A stretch of 64,000 nt of DNA from Rhodococcus ruber (GCF_027270735.1 NZ_JAPWIJ010000006.1:1-64000), one strand, 5' to 3'. Positions 19,652-31,265 are shown, counted from the stretch's first letter. Made by a program: numbers and translations. The notes: generated by a model from the sequence alone, not told the origin.

Positions 19652-20977
19652 ATGCGCATCGTGCACGCCCTCCTGACCATTGCAGCAGTTCTGACCGCAA
19701 CCCCAACCATCTCCGACGACGGCAGCGCGTCGGACATCGCGGTGATCGCCGAGGATCTGGGCCTGCCTGGAGTGGCGTTCCGAGTCGTCTCCGAACGCGA
19801 GGTGATCGAGAACGTCGAGTACGGGGTGGACGGACACGGTGCCCCGATCGACGACGGCACGCCGTTCGTCTGGGGTTCGGTATCGAAGTCGGTGACGGCA
19901 GCGACGGTGCGCTCGCTGGCCTCGCAACAGCGCCTCGATCTGGGTGACACCGTGAATTCGGTTCTTCCGGAGAGTGATTCGATTCTTCCCGAGGACGTCA
20001 CGATCAGCGACCTGGTCCACCACACCAGCGGACTCCCCCACGACGTTGCCCAGCTCGACGGGTGGGGACGAACCGACTCAGCACTGGACGTCGTACCCGC
20101 CCTCGATGTCGCCGCCGCCGAGCGCGGCAGTTTCCGATACTCCAGCCTGAATTACCTACTGCTGCAGGCAATCGTCGAGAAGATCACTGCCGAACCGTTC
20201 GCGAACGTCGTGGCTCGTGAAACCGGAGTGCACACCGTGGGTACCGTCACGCCCGGACACGTTCCCTTCTTCGGACTACCCCGACGCATCGACACCGGGA
20301 TCGATGCCGCCGGACTAGGCTACGGCTACCTCGGCGGTTCGATCGACGAACTCTCGCATTACGCGGCACGGCAACTGACCGACCCGGCGTCGAACAGTCT
20401 CGACACGGTGCCGACGGGCTCGGGCACGGCATACGGATACGGGTGGTACGTCGAAACGCTGCCCGACGGTACCGAGATGCGATGGCATTCGGGGGCGGTT
20501 CCCGGCTACTTCACGCATGTTGCGCTCATTCCCGACCGCCATCTGGCCGTGGTGTTCGCCGCCAACAGATACGGCGAACTCGAGGCCGAAAGACTGGCTT
20601 CGGCTGCCCGCTCACTCGTTCTCAACCGACTCGGAATCGACGAACCCCGCAGCACCGGCCTCGGCATGTACGAGATCGCGCTGATCGCGTCGAGCACACT
20701 CGCGGTGTTGCTCGCACTGTGCGCAGGACGAATCCTGCTTCGCATCAGGACCGCCCCGGGCCGTTGGGCACCCGCACACATCCTGATGGCCGTCGCTGCC
20801 GGAGGAGTGCTGTACTTCGGGATGCCGATGCTCGCCGGTGCCCCCATCTCGACCCTTTCCCGCTGGGCTCCGGATATGACCCTGCTGTTCTGGATCGTGC
20901 TCGCCGAACTTGCGGTCATCGCCGTTGCCCTCGTCCCTCGGGTCTGGATCAATGCGCCTTTGTTGCAGTCTGACTGA
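19652..20977 (+). CDS. Serine hydrolase, beta-lactamase/class C family, with C-terminal membrane helices
   Basis: 441 aa. An N-terminal hydrophobic signal (1-20) is followed by a class C beta-lactamase-like domain with catalytic SVSK (Ser76-Lys79), a YSSLNY second motif and HSGAVPG as the third. Three to four hydrophobic segments follow (about 346-441). The exported catalytic domain is therefore probably tethered to the membrane. Likely a peptidase/esterase acting on cell-wall peptides or esters rather than a resistance enzyme. Convergent with clpC1. Confidence 0.83.
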   Translation: MRIVHALLTIAAVLTATPTISDDGSASDIAVIAEDLGLPGVAFRVVSEREVIENVEYGVDGHGAPIDDGTPFVWGSVSKSVTAATVRSLASQQRLDLGDTVNSVLPESDSILPEDVTISDLVHHTSGLPHDVAQLDGWGRTDSALDVVPALDVAAAERGSFRYSSLNYLLLQAIVEKITAEPFANVVARETGVHTVGTVTPGHVPFFGLPRRIDTGIDAAGLGYGYLGGSIDELSHYAARQLTDPASNSLDTVPTGSGTAYGYGWYVETLPDGTEMRWHSGAVPGYFTHVALIPDRHLAVVFAANRYGELEAERLASAARSLVLNRLGIDEPRSTGLGMYEIALIASSTLAVLLALCAGRILLRIRTAPGRWAPAHILMAVAAGGVLYFGMPMLAGAPISTLSRWAPDMTLLFWIVLAELAVIAVALVPRVWINAPLLQSD

Positions 20978-21007
20978 CTGAAATCCACATTGATCCACAA
21001 AGCGGAG

Positions 21008-21031
21008 GGGTCGGCGGGTCGGCGGGTCGGC
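21008..21031 (+). repeat. 8-nt tandem repeat (three copies of GGGTCGGC)
   Basis: Three exact copies in the gap between the serine hydrolase and clpC1 genes, just before the clpC1 terminator hairpin. Small and non-coding. Confidence 0.7.
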
Positions 21032-21052
21032 GGACAATGGGCAGACATACGA

Positions 21053-21086
21053 CAACGGGCGACCCTCCGAAGAGGATCGCCCGTTG
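21053..21086 (-). terminator. Intrinsic hairpin downstream of clpC1
   Basis: CAACGGGCGA (21053-21062) pairs with TCGCCCGTTG (21077-21086). The 14-nt interior extends the stem with CCTC/GAGG around a CGAA tetraloop, leaving one mismatch. It lies 16 nt past the clpC1 stop. A strong candidate rho-independent terminator, though the following U tract is weak. Confidence 0.75.
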
Positions 21087-21102
21087 GGGTGAACTGTGAA
21101 AC

Positions 21103-23643
<2,541 letters not shown>

Positions 23644-23652
23644 CGCTCTCCC

Positions 23653-23730
23653 TCACTTCTTGGTGGGTGGTAGCTCGCCCACCAGTTCTTCTAGCGCCGC
23701 AGTGTCCATACGCTGAGGTCGCTTGTGCAT
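23653..23730 (-). CDS. Possible 25-codon leader ORF upstream of clpC1
   Basis: In the clpC1 leader an ATG at 23730 opens a 25-aa frame (MHKRPQRMDTAALEELVGEL then PPTKK) that stops 9 nt before the clpC1 ATG. The same frame stays open for about 40 codons further upstream without a usual start codon. The composition looks protein-like. It could be a translated upstream ORF affecting clpC1, or coincidence. No family recognised. Confidence 0.3.
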   Translation of the reverse strand: MHKRPQRMDTAALEELVGELPPTKK

Positions 23731-23846
23731 TTGAAGGTAAGACTGGTACTCACTGTAGTTGGCCGACGTTACGAACGCCGACCCTCCACCCCTGAAATGC
23801 TGCGCAACCGCCCGCAGATACGGACTGCCTTGCCTGCTTACTGTTC

Positions 23847-23875
23847 ATAACGCAGGCACTATGCAAAACGTTTCC
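23847..23875 (-). promoter_or_regulatory. SigH/SigR-like promoter for clpC1
   Basis: On the minus strand GGAAAC (-35, 23875-23870) is followed after 17 nt by CGTTAT (-10, 23852-23847). This matches the GGAA-N16-20-GTT consensus of actinobacterial heat/thiol-stress sigma factors (SigH, SigR, SigE), which drive clpC in several actinobacteria. Confidence 0.5.
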
Positions 23876-23883
23876 CATTCGAT

Positions 23884-23900
23884 GTCCGCTGCTGGCGAAC
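23884..23900. promoter_or_regulatory. Candidate ClgR box upstream of clpC1
   Basis: GTTCGC-CAGCA-GCGGAC (read on the minus strand) resembles the ClgR operator core CGC-N5-GCG with near-symmetric flanks. ClgR is the known activator of clp genes in corynebacteria and mycobacteria. It sits just upstream of the SigH-like -35. One core position deviates from the consensus, so the call is tentative. Confidence 0.3.
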
Positions 23901-23917
23901 AGCGCTCTACCTGCCGA

Positions 23918-25441
23918 TCAGGCCTGAGAGGGCTTGACGATCGGAAAAAGGATCGTTTCGCGGATACCGAGGCCGGTCAACGCCATCAACAGACGGTCGA
24001 TGCCCATGCCGGTTCCGGTGGTCGGCGGCATGCCCTGCTCCATCGCGGCGAGGAAGTCCTCGTCCAGAACCATCGCCTCGTCGTCGCCCGCCGCAGCCTG
24101 ACGAGCCTGGTCCTCGAAACGCTCGCGTTGGATGATCGGGTCTATCAACTCGGAGTATCCGGTCGCCAGCTCGAATCCGCGAACGTAGAGATCCCATTTC
24201 TCGGTGACGCCGGGCTTGCTGCGGTGCTGCCGGGTCAACGGGGACGTCTCGACGGGGAAATCGCGCACGAACGTCGGTTCGGTCAACGCGTCACCCACCT
24301 GGTGTTCCCACAGCTCCTCGACCAGCTTGCCGTGGCCGTAGATCGGGACGCCATCCTTGCGCGGCACGTCCAGCCCGACCTTGTCCGCGATCGCGAGCAG
24401 TTCGTCGACGGTGGTGTCGGGGGTGACGTCGAACCCGAGCGATTCGGACAACGACGGGTACATCTCCAGCGTCGTCCATTCGCCGCCGAGGTCGTAGGTG
24501 GTGCCGTCGGGCAGCGTCACGACCGTCGACCCGAGCGCAGCCACGGCCACTTCCTGGACGAGTTCACGCGTCATCGTCGCCGAATCGTCGTACGTACCGT
24601 AGGCCTCGTACGTCTCGAGCATTGCGAACTCCGGCGAGTGCGAGGAGTCGGCGCCTTCGTTACGGAAGTTGCGATTGATCTCGAAGACCTTCTCGATGCC
24701 GCCGACGACGCATCGCTTGAGGAACAGCTCCGGCGCGATCCGGAGGTAGAGATCGGTGTCCATGGCATTGGAATGGGTGACGAACGGCCGGGCCGCGGCG
24801 CCGCCGTGCAGCGTCTGCAGCATCGGTGTCTCGACCTCGAGGAAGCCGCGGCGCTCGAGCGCGTTGCGTAGTTCGCGAACCACGGCGATGCGCTTGCGTG
24901 CGGTCTCCCGGGCTTCCGGACGCGTGATCAGATCCAGGTAGCGCTGCCGGATGCGCGTCTCTTCGCTCAGTTCCTTGTGCGCGACGGGCAACGGCCGCAA
25001 GGACTTCGATGCGATCTGCCATGCGTCGGCCATGACCGACAGCTCGCCGCGACGGGAGCTGATCACCTCTCCGTGTACGAAGACGAAGTCGCCGAGGTCC
25101 ACGTCGGCCTTCCACGCCGCCAGGGCGTCCTCGCCGACGCCGGCCAGGCTGATCATCGCCTGCAGTTGGGTACCGTCTCCCTCCTGCAGCGTGGCGAAGC
25201 ACAGCTTGCCGGTGTTGCGGACGAAGATGACGCGGCCGACGACTCCCACGATCAGACCGGTGGTCGTGTCGGCTTCGAGCTCGGGAAACTCGGTGCGAAT
25301 CTCGAGCAGGGAATGGGTCCGCGGAACCGACACCGGGTACGCCTCGACCCCGCGCTCGAGCAGCGCAGCGCGCTTGGCACGACGAATCCGTAGCTGCTCC
25401 GGGGTGTCGTCGGCCGGCTGGGTAGAAGCTGTATCACTCAC
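23918..25441 (-). CDS. lysS: Lysyl-tRNA synthetase, class II
   Basis: Charges tRNA-Lys. The 507-aa protein has an N-terminal OB-fold anticodon-binding domain (about 55-160), class II motif 2 [20 protein letters not shown] with the loop ETYEAY, and motif 3 [11 protein letters not shown]. It is the single-domain form without a LysX membrane extension. The start GTG 25441 is preferred over GTG 25447, but both are possible. A perfect palindrome lies 6-30 nt upstream. Confidence 0.95.
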   Translation of the reverse strand: MSDTASTQPADDTPEQLRIRRAKRAALLERGVEAYPVSVPRTHSLLEIRTEFPELEADTTTGLIVGVVGRVIFVRNTGKLCFATLQEGDGTQLQAMISLAGVGEDALAAWKADVDLGDFVFVHGEVISSRRGELSVMADAWQIASKSLRPLPVAHKELSEETRIRQRYLDLITRPEARETARKRIAVVRELRNALERRGFLEVETPMLQTLHGGAAARPFVTHSNAMDTDLYLRIAPELFLKRCVVGGIEKVFEINRNFRNEGADSSHSPEFAMLETYEAYGTYDDSATMTRELVQEVAVAALGSTVVTLPDGTTYDLGGEWTTLEMYPSLSESLGFDVTPDTTVDELLAIADKVGLDVPRKDGVPIYGHGKLVEELWEHQVGDALTEPTFVRDFPVETSPLTRQHRSKPGVTEKWDLYVRGFELATGYSELIDPIIQRERFEDQARQAAAGDDEAMVLDEDFLAAMEQGMPPTTGTGMGIDRLLMALTGLGIRETILFPIVKPSQA

Positions 25442-25452
25442 GCGCACACACT

Positions 25453-25471
25453 TTACAGCGCAACGCTGTAA
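25453..25471. promoter_or_regulatory. Perfect 8-3-8 palindrome ahead of lysS
   Basis: TTACAGCG-CAA-CGCTGTAA. It lies between the rhodanese gene stop (25478) and the lysS start, so it could be a short terminator stem for the upstream cysteine dioxygenase operon or an operator/structured 5' leader for lysS. There is no U tract. No known regulator consensus was matched. Confidence 0.5.
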
Positions 25472-25477
25472 GGACGA

Positions 25478-25915
25478 TCAGTGCGCTGCGACGGCCTCTG
25501 CCTCACGAACGCAGTGCTTGGCCTGCGTCAATACTCCGAGCAGCCCGGCCGATTTGAGGGCCTGATAGCCGCCGACCAGATCGGTGGCCTTGTGCAGACC
25601 CAGCAGCTTGAGCGACGCGGCCGCGAGCGAGGAGGTGTAGCCCTCCGAGCAGATGACGATCCACTCGACGTCGTGGTCGGTGGCGATCGCCAGACGCGCG
25701 TCACTGGTGGGATCCAGACGCCATTCGAGAACGTTGCGTTCGATGGCCAGCGCGCCCGGCAGCGTTCCCTCGACTGCTCGCTGGGCCTGCGGGCGGATAT
25801 CGATCACGACAGCACCGCGGTCGACGGCGTCGCGCAGCTCGAAGACGGTGGTGCGGTCGATGGTCTCGCGAGCGGATTCCAGCATTTCGACAACGGTCAT
25901 GGTGTGAATGGTCAT
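25478..25915 (-). CDS. Rhodanese-like sulfurtransferase domain protein
   Basis: 145-aa single rhodanese domain with VVIDIRPQAQRA as the conserved N-terminal motif and an active-site loop IVICSEGYTSS whose Cys89 would carry the persulfide. The ATG overlaps the stop of the cysteine dioxygenase gene (ATGA), so the two are translated from one mRNA. Together they suggest handling of sulfane sulfur or sulfinate products from cysteine catabolism. Inference from pairing; substrate unknown. Confidence 0.87.
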   Translation of the reverse strand: MTIHTMTVVEMLESARETIDRTTVFELRDAVDRGAVVIDIRPQAQRAVEGTLPGALAIERNVLEWRLDPTSDARLAIATDHDVEWIVICSEGYTSSLAAASLKLLGLHKATDLVGGYQALKSAGLLGVLTQAKHCVREAEAVAAH

Positions 25916-26481
25916 CGCGTGGCCTTCTCGGGTTCGTCGGTGAGCTCGCTGCGGGTGCGGCGCAGAGTCGCGCGCTCGGTCACCTCGTAGTAGGACATCG
26001 CCGTCAGCGGCGGCGAGTAGGCGTGCACGCTGAGAGTGGGCCCGGTCGTGTTCGACGCCGGATCGTGCATCACGTCGTGCACCCATCCAAGCGGAAAGGC
26101 CGCCTGATCTCCCGCGTCGAGATGCCGTTCCTTCAGTTCGGTTCCCGCCCAGCGGTATTCGAGCAAAGAACCGCTCAGGACAGTCAAGGCACCGAGCGAT
26201 CCGGCATGATCGTGCAGTTCGGTGGACCGATCGGGAACCCAGCTGATCAACCAGACGTCCAGATCGTCGTCCGAGTGCAGGCGAGTGGCCCAGCGCTCGT
26301 CGGTAGGCCACCGTCCACCGCCGGGTAGCAGGTGGTCGAAACGACCTTCGAGAACATCCGATGCGCCTTGATCGGTGATCCGAAGAAGGTCGGGAGGACG
26401 CAGCCGAGTCGGCAATGTCGAGACCGACCGTGAGGACGATCGGGGTCGGGAGGGTGCAGAAAATACAGGTGTGGAAAGCAT
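25912..26481 (-). CDS. Cysteine dioxygenase-type cupin protein
   Basis: 189-aa cupin of the cysteine dioxygenase type I family, which oxidises cysteine to cysteine sulfinate with non-haem iron. Metal ligands His90 and His92 (LHDHAGS) and His135 or His153 are visible; HAYSPPLT contains the conserved Tyr. The position of the eukaryotic cross-link Cys is Gly, as usual in bacteria. It heads an operon with the rhodanese gene. Preceding it is a 13-codon leader with cysteine codons, implying control by cysteine supply. Confidence 0.86.
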   Translation of the reverse strand: MLSTPVFSAPSRPRSSSRSVSTLPTRLRPPDLLRITDQGASDVLEGRFDHLLPGGGRWPTDERWATRLHSDDDLDVWLISWVPDRSTELHDHAGSLGALTVLSGSLLEYRWAGTELKERHLDAGDQAAFPLGWVHDVMHDPASNTTGPTLSVHAYSPPLTAMSYYEVTERATLRRTRSELTDEPEKATR

Positions 26482-26521
26482 GAAGCTCTACTCCAGGGGT
26501 GTGTGACGAACGAGGCAGCGG

Positions 26522-26563
26522 TCAGCCTCGACAACACTCCTGGGTGGCCATGCACGTCATCAC
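26522..26563 (-). CDS. Cysteine-containing leaderless leader peptide upstream of cysteine dioxygenase
   Basis: GTG 26563 opens a 13-codon ORF translating to MMTCMATQECCRG, with three Cys codons including a TGT-TGT pair near the end. A -10 box CAGAAT (26576-26571) lies exactly 7 nt upstream, so the GTG would be the mRNA 5' end. The stop is 40 nt before the cysteine dioxygenase start, leaving room for an attenuator. Leaderless polycysteine uORFs that act as cysteine-responsive attenuators are known in mycobacteria. Too short for homology proof. Confidence 0.6.
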   Translation of the reverse strand: MMTCMATQECCRG

Positions 26564-26570
26564 GCCGACG

Positions 26571-26576
26571 ATTCTG
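26571..26576 (-). promoter_or_regulatory. -10 box of the cysteine dioxygenase operon leader
   Basis: CAGAAT on the minus strand, 7 nt from the leader-peptide GTG. The convincing part is the spacing, which matches leaderless promoters; a -35 is not evident. Confidence 0.45.
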
Positions 26577-26641
26577 GCACACCGACGCCCGATGCGCTAC
26601 CCACTCACCGAAACACTCAGCGCGGACGGCACCGAAGACAT

Positions 26642-27439
26642 TCAGCGTGGACGCCGTGCCATGTTCCGTTCGTAGACCAGTCGCAGTCCCTCGAGCGTCA
26701 GGTCCGGTTCGTGATGCTCGATAGTGGTCGACTCGGGCAGGATCAGCGCCGCGATGTCTCCGGTGCCGATGACCGCGACGTCCGAACCGGTGACCTCGGG
26801 CACCTCGCGCCTGATCCGTCCGACGAGACCGTCCACCAGGCCCGCGAACCCGAAGATGGTGCCCGACTGGATGCACTCGACGGTGTTCTTGCCCAGCACC
26901 GACCGTGGCCGGACCATCTCCACCTCGCGCAGCGTGGCGGTTCGGGTCGACATCGCCCACGCCGACATTTCGAGCCCGGGCGCAATGGCACCGCCGAGGA
27001 ATTCCCCCTTGGCAGATACGACGTCGACGCAGGTGGTGGTGCCGAAATCCACCACGATGCACGCCGAATCGTACAGATCGTGCGCGGCAAGGGTATTGAC
27101 GATCCGATCGGCTCCGACCTCTTTGGGATTGTCCACCAGCAGCGGCACTCCGGTCCGGACGCCGGGTTCGACGACCACGTGCAGCACATGATCCCAATAG
27201 CGCGTGAGCATGGTGCGCATCTCGCGCAGCACCGACGGCACCGTCGACAGCGCAGTGATTCCGGTGATCTGTTCCGCATCGGCTCCCAGCAACCCACGCA
27301 ACATCAGCGCCAGCTCGTCGGCTGTCACATGAGGATCGGTTCGAATGCGCCAGTCCCGCAGCAGCTTCGAGTGATCACCGGTACCGGTGAACAGCCCGAC
27401 GACGGTACTGGTGTTGCGCACATCGATCGCGAGGAGCAT
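26642..27439 (-). CDS. coaX: Type III pantothenate kinase
   Basis: First step of CoA synthesis from pantothenate. The 265-aa ASKHA-fold kinase shows the phosphate-1 motif [12 protein letters not shown] at the N-terminus, the GADRIVN segment and the [11 protein letters not shown] phosphate-2 motif. The ATG 27439 is 2 nt after the panD stop. It is the last gene of the pantothenate/CoA block; in M. tuberculosis the CoaX homologue holds the same place, though a separate CoaA is the active kinase there. Confidence 0.93.
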   Translation of the reverse strand: MLLAIDVRNTSTVVGLFTGTGDHSKLLRDWRIRTDPHVTADELALMLRGLLGADAEQITGITALSTVPSVLREMRTMLTRYWDHVLHVVVEPGVRTGVPLLVDNPKEVGADRIVNTLAAHDLYDSACIVVDFGTTTCVDVVSAKGEFLGGAIAPGLEMSAWAMSTRTATLREVEMVRPRSVLGKNTVECIQSGTIFGFAGLVDGLVGRIRREVPEVTGSDVAVIGTGDIAALILPESTTIEHHEPDLTLEGLRLVYERNMARRPR

Positions 27440-27443
27440 CGAA

Positions 27444-27875
27444 TCAGACCAGCACGGCATCGGCCCGGAGATCGCGCGGAGTGATCAGACCCGAGCCCGC
27501 AGGCGCATGAGCCGGATCGCTGCCGAGTTCGACCGGCCGGTTCTTCTGGTCGACGAACACCACCCGCGGCGCGTAGTCGGCAACTTCCTGCTCGTTCATC
27601 ACCCCGTAGGCGATCAGAATCACCAAGTCGCCCGGATTGACCAGATGAGCTGCAGCCCCGTTGATTCCGATGACACCGCTGCCGCGCTCACCGGTGATCA
27701 CGTACGTTTCGAGTCGAGCACCGTTGTCGATGTCGACGATGGTGACCTGCTCGCCTTCGAGCAGATCGGCAGCCTCCATCAGATCCTGATCGACGGTTAC
27801 CGAGCCCACGTAGTGCAGGTCTGCATGTGTGACGGTGGCGCGATGGATCTTGGACTTCATCATGGTACGAAACAT
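27444..27875 (-). CDS. panD: Aspartate 1-decarboxylase
   Basis: Makes beta-alanine from aspartate for pantothenate. The 143-aa proenzyme begins [20 protein letters not shown] and contains the self-cleavage site Gly24-Ser25 (HYVGSVT), which yields the pyruvoyl group. The GxNGAAAHL motif follows. The C-terminal tail is longer than in E. coli, typical of actinobacteria. It starts 4 nt after panC ends. Confidence 0.95.
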   Translation of the reverse strand: MFRTMMKSKIHRATVTHADLHYVGSVTVDQDLMEAADLLEGEQVTIVDIDNGARLETYVITGERGSGVIGINGAAAHLVNPGDLVILIAYGVMNEQEVADYAPRVVFVDQKNRPVELGSDPAHAPAGSGLITPRDLRADAVLV

Positions 27876-27879
27876 CGTG

Positions 27880-28788
27880 TCACTCTCCACTTTTCGGATC
27901 GTCCGGGTATTCGAGGAAGCCGGTGCCGACTGCGACACCGACGTTGTCGATCAATCTGGTGGTGCCCACCTTGGCCGCCACGAGCAGTCTTCCGTCTCCA
28001 CGCTCGGGAGCCGGGCCGAGATGCGGGTCGCGCACTTCGAGGTAGTCGACCTGCACCAGCGGAGCCTCGTCGAGTACGGCACGCGCGGTGGCGATGATGG
28101 CCTCACTGCCACCTGCCGCAGCATGCGCCCCGGCCACCAGCGCAGCCGACAGCGCCATCGCCGCATCACGCTGTTCGGGGTCCAGATATCGATTACGCGA
28201 GGACAGTGCGAGACCGTCCTGCTCGCGCACCGTCGGTACGCCGATGACGGCGACGTCGAAGTTCAGATCTCGCACCATCTGCCGAATCAGCGTCAGCTGC
28301 TGGTAGTCCTTTTCCCCGAAGTACGCGCGATGGGGGGTCGCAATCTGCAGCAGCTTGGCGACGACGGTGAGCATGCCCGCGAAATGCGTTGGCCTGCTGC
28401 CACCTTCGAGTTCCGCTCCGAGCGGTCCGGGATTGACGGTGGTGCGCGGACCCGACGGATACATATCCGATACCGAGGGCGCGAAGACCAGCTCGACGCC
28501 CTCCTCGCGGAGCAACGCGACATCGGCGTCGAGAGTTCGTGGGTAGGCATCGAGATCTTCGCCGACCCCGAACTGAAGCGGATTGACGAAGATCGACACG
28601 ATGACCACCGCGCCCGTGAGCTTTGCCTGGCGCACCAATTGCAGGTGACCGGCGTGAAGCGCACCCATGGTCGGCACCAGCGCAACCTGCTTGCCGACAC
28701 CACGTAAGGCCTTGGACACCGACGTGATCACCGCAGGATCGTGATGAACTGTCAACTGCCCCTTGGTGTAGCTGCCCGCGAGGGTCAT
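27880..28788 (-). CDS. panC: Pantothenate synthetase
   Basis: Condenses pantoate and beta-alanine with ATP. The 302-aa protein has [11 protein letters not shown] (HIGH-like ATP site), FVNPLQFG, the FGEKDYQQL segment and the KMSKS-like LSSRNRYL loop. Its ATG overlaps the stop of the upstream DUF2520 gene (ATGA), indicating a coupled operon with panD and coaX. Confidence 0.95.
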   Translation of the reverse strand: MTLAGSYTKGQLTVHHDPAVITSVSKALRGVGKQVALVPTMGALHAGHLQLVRQAKLTGAVVIVSIFVNPLQFGVGEDLDAYPRTLDADVALLREEGVELVFAPSVSDMYPSGPRTTVNPGPLGAELEGGSRPTHFAGMLTVVAKLLQIATPHRAYFGEKDYQQLTLIRQMVRDLNFDVAVIGVPTVREQDGLALSSRNRYLDPEQRDAAMALSAALVAGAHAAAGGSEAIIATARAVLDEAPLVQVDYLEVRDPHLGPAPERGDGRLLVAAKVGTTRLIDNVGVAVGTGFLEYPDDPKSGE

Positions 28789-29699
28789 TGCTTCCCTTCC
28801 AGAAGTTCGATCAGGTCTGCCCTTGCACCGATGCGCTGCGCAGACCGAAGAGACAGCGCCCGGTACCCGGCGGCGATCCGAGGATCCACGGTCTCGAGCA
28901 CGTCGAGGTGCTTACCGACGGCTGCGGTATCGCCTCGGGCCACCGGGCCGGTGAGCGCCGATTGCCCGTTTCGCAGGGCGTTGTCCAGAGCTGCTTCGAG
29001 CAGCGGAGCCAGAACACGCTCGGGCACACCACGTTCGGTATCGGAACCAGGAAAACCCGGTCCGGCCAACGCAACTCGAAGCGCTTCGACCGCGTCGACC
29101 ACGAGTGTGACGAGATGATTGCTACCGTGCGCGAGGGCAGCGTGGTACAGCGCACGATTGTTCTCCGCCACATGTACCGGCTCACCGCCGATCTCGAGCA
29201 CCAGAGCCTGCGCGACGGCGTAACCGATCTCGTCGCCGGCGGTGATGCCGAAGCACGCCGCCGTCATCCGGTCGGTGTCCTCGGCTCTGCCGCTGAACGT
29301 CATGGCCGGATGGATCGCGAGGGGTACGGCACCGAGCGCGGCGAGCGGTTCGAGCACCGACACCCCGTTCGCACCGGAGGTGTGCACCACGAGCTTCCCC
29401 GGCGCCACCGCTCCCGTGGCTGCCAAGCCGGCCACGATCGACGCCAATTCACTGTCGGGGACAGCAAGAATGAGCAGTTCCGCGCGGCGAGCCACCTCGT
29501 CGACCGGCAGAACCTGCGACTCGGGCAACCGGTCGCGGACCCGAGCAAGCGACGCGTCCGACACGGCGGCGGCACCGACTACGACGTGACCGACGCGTTC
29601 GAGCGCCTCACCGAATGCAGTACCTACCCGCCCGGCCGAGACGACACCCACCGTCAATCGAGCCGGAGACAGACCACCAGTGAACCCTGATGAGGTCAC
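28785..29699 (-). CDS. Rossmann-like/DUF2520 protein, possible ketopantoate reductase (PanG-like)
   Basis: 304-aa NAD(P)-binding protein with N-terminal [13 protein letters not shown] and C-terminal DUF2520 domain containing HPAMTFSG and a [10 protein letters not shown] helix. It is the counterpart of Rv3603c. DUF2520 proteins in other bacteria (PanG) can replace PanE as ketopantoate reductase, and overlap with panC supports that role here. This is inference from family and context. The start is GTG 29699. Confidence 0.82.
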   Translation of the reverse strand: MTSSGFTGGLSPARLTVGVVSAGRVGTAFGEALERVGHVVVGAAAVSDASLARVRDRLPESQVLPVDEVARRAELLILAVPDSELASIVAGLAATGAVAPGKLVVHTSGANGVSVLEPLAALGAVPLAIHPAMTFSGRAEDTDRMTAACFGITAGDEIGYAVAQALVLEIGGEPVHVAENNRALYHAALAHGSNHLVTLVVDAVEALRVALAGPGFPGSDTERGVPERVLAPLLEAALDNALRNGQSALTGPVARGDTAAVGKHLDVLETVDPRIAAGYRALSLRSAQRIGARADLIELLEGKQ

Positions 29700-29813
29700 C
29701 GAAAACTTCCTCTCGTTCGTTCCAGTCCCGCGCGGCGGGTACCAGACGTCCTGCAGGAAACAATAGCGATCATGACCTCTGCAAGGCCATAGACGGACGG
29801 AGTGATCTGGTTC

Positions 29814-31175
29814 TCAGTCTGCGCGACGACGACGGCGACGCGTCCCGGGGTCGGTGGTCGTGGTGTCGGCCGAGTCGCCGCCGGCCAGACCTGCCATGAT
29901 CTCCGCGACGGATCGGCCGTTCGAGTGTGCGCCGGTGGCATCCTCGTCGGTCGACTCGGCACGCCTGCGACCGCGACGAGGCGAGGCGGACGTATCCACG
30001 GCTGGAGTCTGGTAATCCCGATCGACCGAGAAGAACGCATCCGCTGATTCGCGCAATGCACTACGGGAAGCCGGGTAGGAGTCGCCGTCGCGAGCCGAGT
30101 CCGATCCGTACGCAGGGTCCGAAACGTCGTCAGCTGCAGGCTCGGCCTCGGAATACTCGGACTGCCGAGGTTCGACAGGGGTCGAGGACTCCGCGGCCTG
30201 GTTTTCATCGGCATGGTATTCATCGGCCGCATCGGTCTCGGCCTCGTACGTTTCCGCGGTGGGCCGAGGTTCGTAGTCCTGTGGTTCCGGCTCCGCTGCC
30301 GGCGGACGCGTCTGCTCGAAGTTGTATGCCGTGAACGGCGAGCTGGGCGGAGTCACTCGCGCGGCAGGTCTCGGCGCGCTGTACGGACGCGGCCGCGCTA
30401 CTGGGTGCTCGTAAGCATCTACCTCGTCCACAGCTGTTGCCGACGCGTCGTAGCTCGGCTCCTCGGTCTCGAACGAATCGGTCTCGAACGAGTTCTCGGC
30501 GTACGAACCCTGCGCGGCGGTGGCCTGCGGCATCTCGTCCGGTCCTTCGGGATACACCACCGACGTCTCGGCCGTGACGGGCTCGTCGTAGGGAGTTCCG
30601 ACGCCGTTGAGCCCGGTGCCCGCGGCCGTCGGACCGTTACCGTTCCCACCACCGGGTACGTACAGTCCGGACGGCGCAGGCTGGTAGCTGTCGTATCGCC
30701 GACCGCCGAGCTCCTGCATTCTCATCGCCTCGGCCCGCAACGCGACGCGTTCGGTCGGCAGATTGCCGTCGAACAGCACCTGCAGGTTCTGGCGGAGCGC
30801 GGCGAGTTCGTTGCGCAATGCTGCGACTTCGTCGATCTCCATTCGCGATTCGCTACGAACCCGGGCCTCGACGCTCATCTCGTACTCGCGTCGCGCCGAA
30901 ATCTCACGAGCCAACTGCAACTCGTAGACCGTCTGCAGATCCTTGGCCTTGGTCTGGTCCGCAGCCGATTCCCGTCGGTACTTGGTCATTGCGAAAGCAC
31001 CGATCACGGCGGCCCACAGCGCCGAGAGAACGCCGACCCTCATCCACTGCACACTCTCGGTGAACAGCAGGAACACGCTGGCGACGATGCCGAACACGAC
31101 GAGCGCCGCAAGAAACAGCTGGCTCGCACTACGCCTGTTTCGGCGCCCCTTCTTTGCGCGAGTCTGATCTGTCAT
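29814..31175 (-). CDS. DUF6779-type membrane protein with long acidic/proline-rich tail
   Basis: 453 aa (Rv3604c position). Basic N-terminus, two transmembrane helices (about residues 20-60), then a coiled-coil-like segment (about 75-145, ARREYEMSVEARVRSESRME) and a long disordered tail rich in Glu, Pro, Ala, Tyr and Ser ending in a basic RRRRRRAD. No catalytic motif. Probably a cell-envelope or division-associated scaffold, but this is speculative. ATG 31175 is chosen over TTG 31196. Confidence 0.72.
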   Translation of the reverse strand: MTDQTRAKKGRRNRRSASQLFLAALVVFGIVASVFLLFTESVQWMRVGVLSALWAAVIGAFAMTKYRRESAADQTKAKDLQTVYELQLAREISARREYEMSVEARVRSESRMEIDEVAALRNELAALRQNLQVLFDGNLPTERVALRAEAMRMQELGGRRYDSYQPAPSGLYVPGGGNGNGPTAAGTGLNGVGTPYDEPVTAETSVVYPEGPDEMPQATAAQGSYAENSFETDSFETEEPSYDASATAVDEVDAYEHPVARPRPYSAPRPAARVTPPSSPFTAYNFEQTRPPAAEPEPQDYEPRPTAETYEAETDAADEYHADENQAAESSTPVEPRQSEYSEAEPAADDVSDPAYGSDSARDGDSYPASRSALRESADAFFSVDRDYQTPAVDTSASPRRGRRRAESTDEDATGAHSNGRSVAEIMAGLAGGDSADTTTTDPGTRRRRRRAD

Positions 31176-31265
31176 GTTCACCAGGGTAACTGGCAACCCG
31201 TTCGCAAATAGTCATCCTCGACCGATCACTTACACAACCGAGGTAACAATCAAATGTTTCGTGCG

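Noticed and set aside
20980..21000. Two ATCCACA strings resembling DnaA boxes
   Set aside because: Each deviates from TTATCCACA, no cluster or AT-rich region is present, and dnaA/dnaN are absent.
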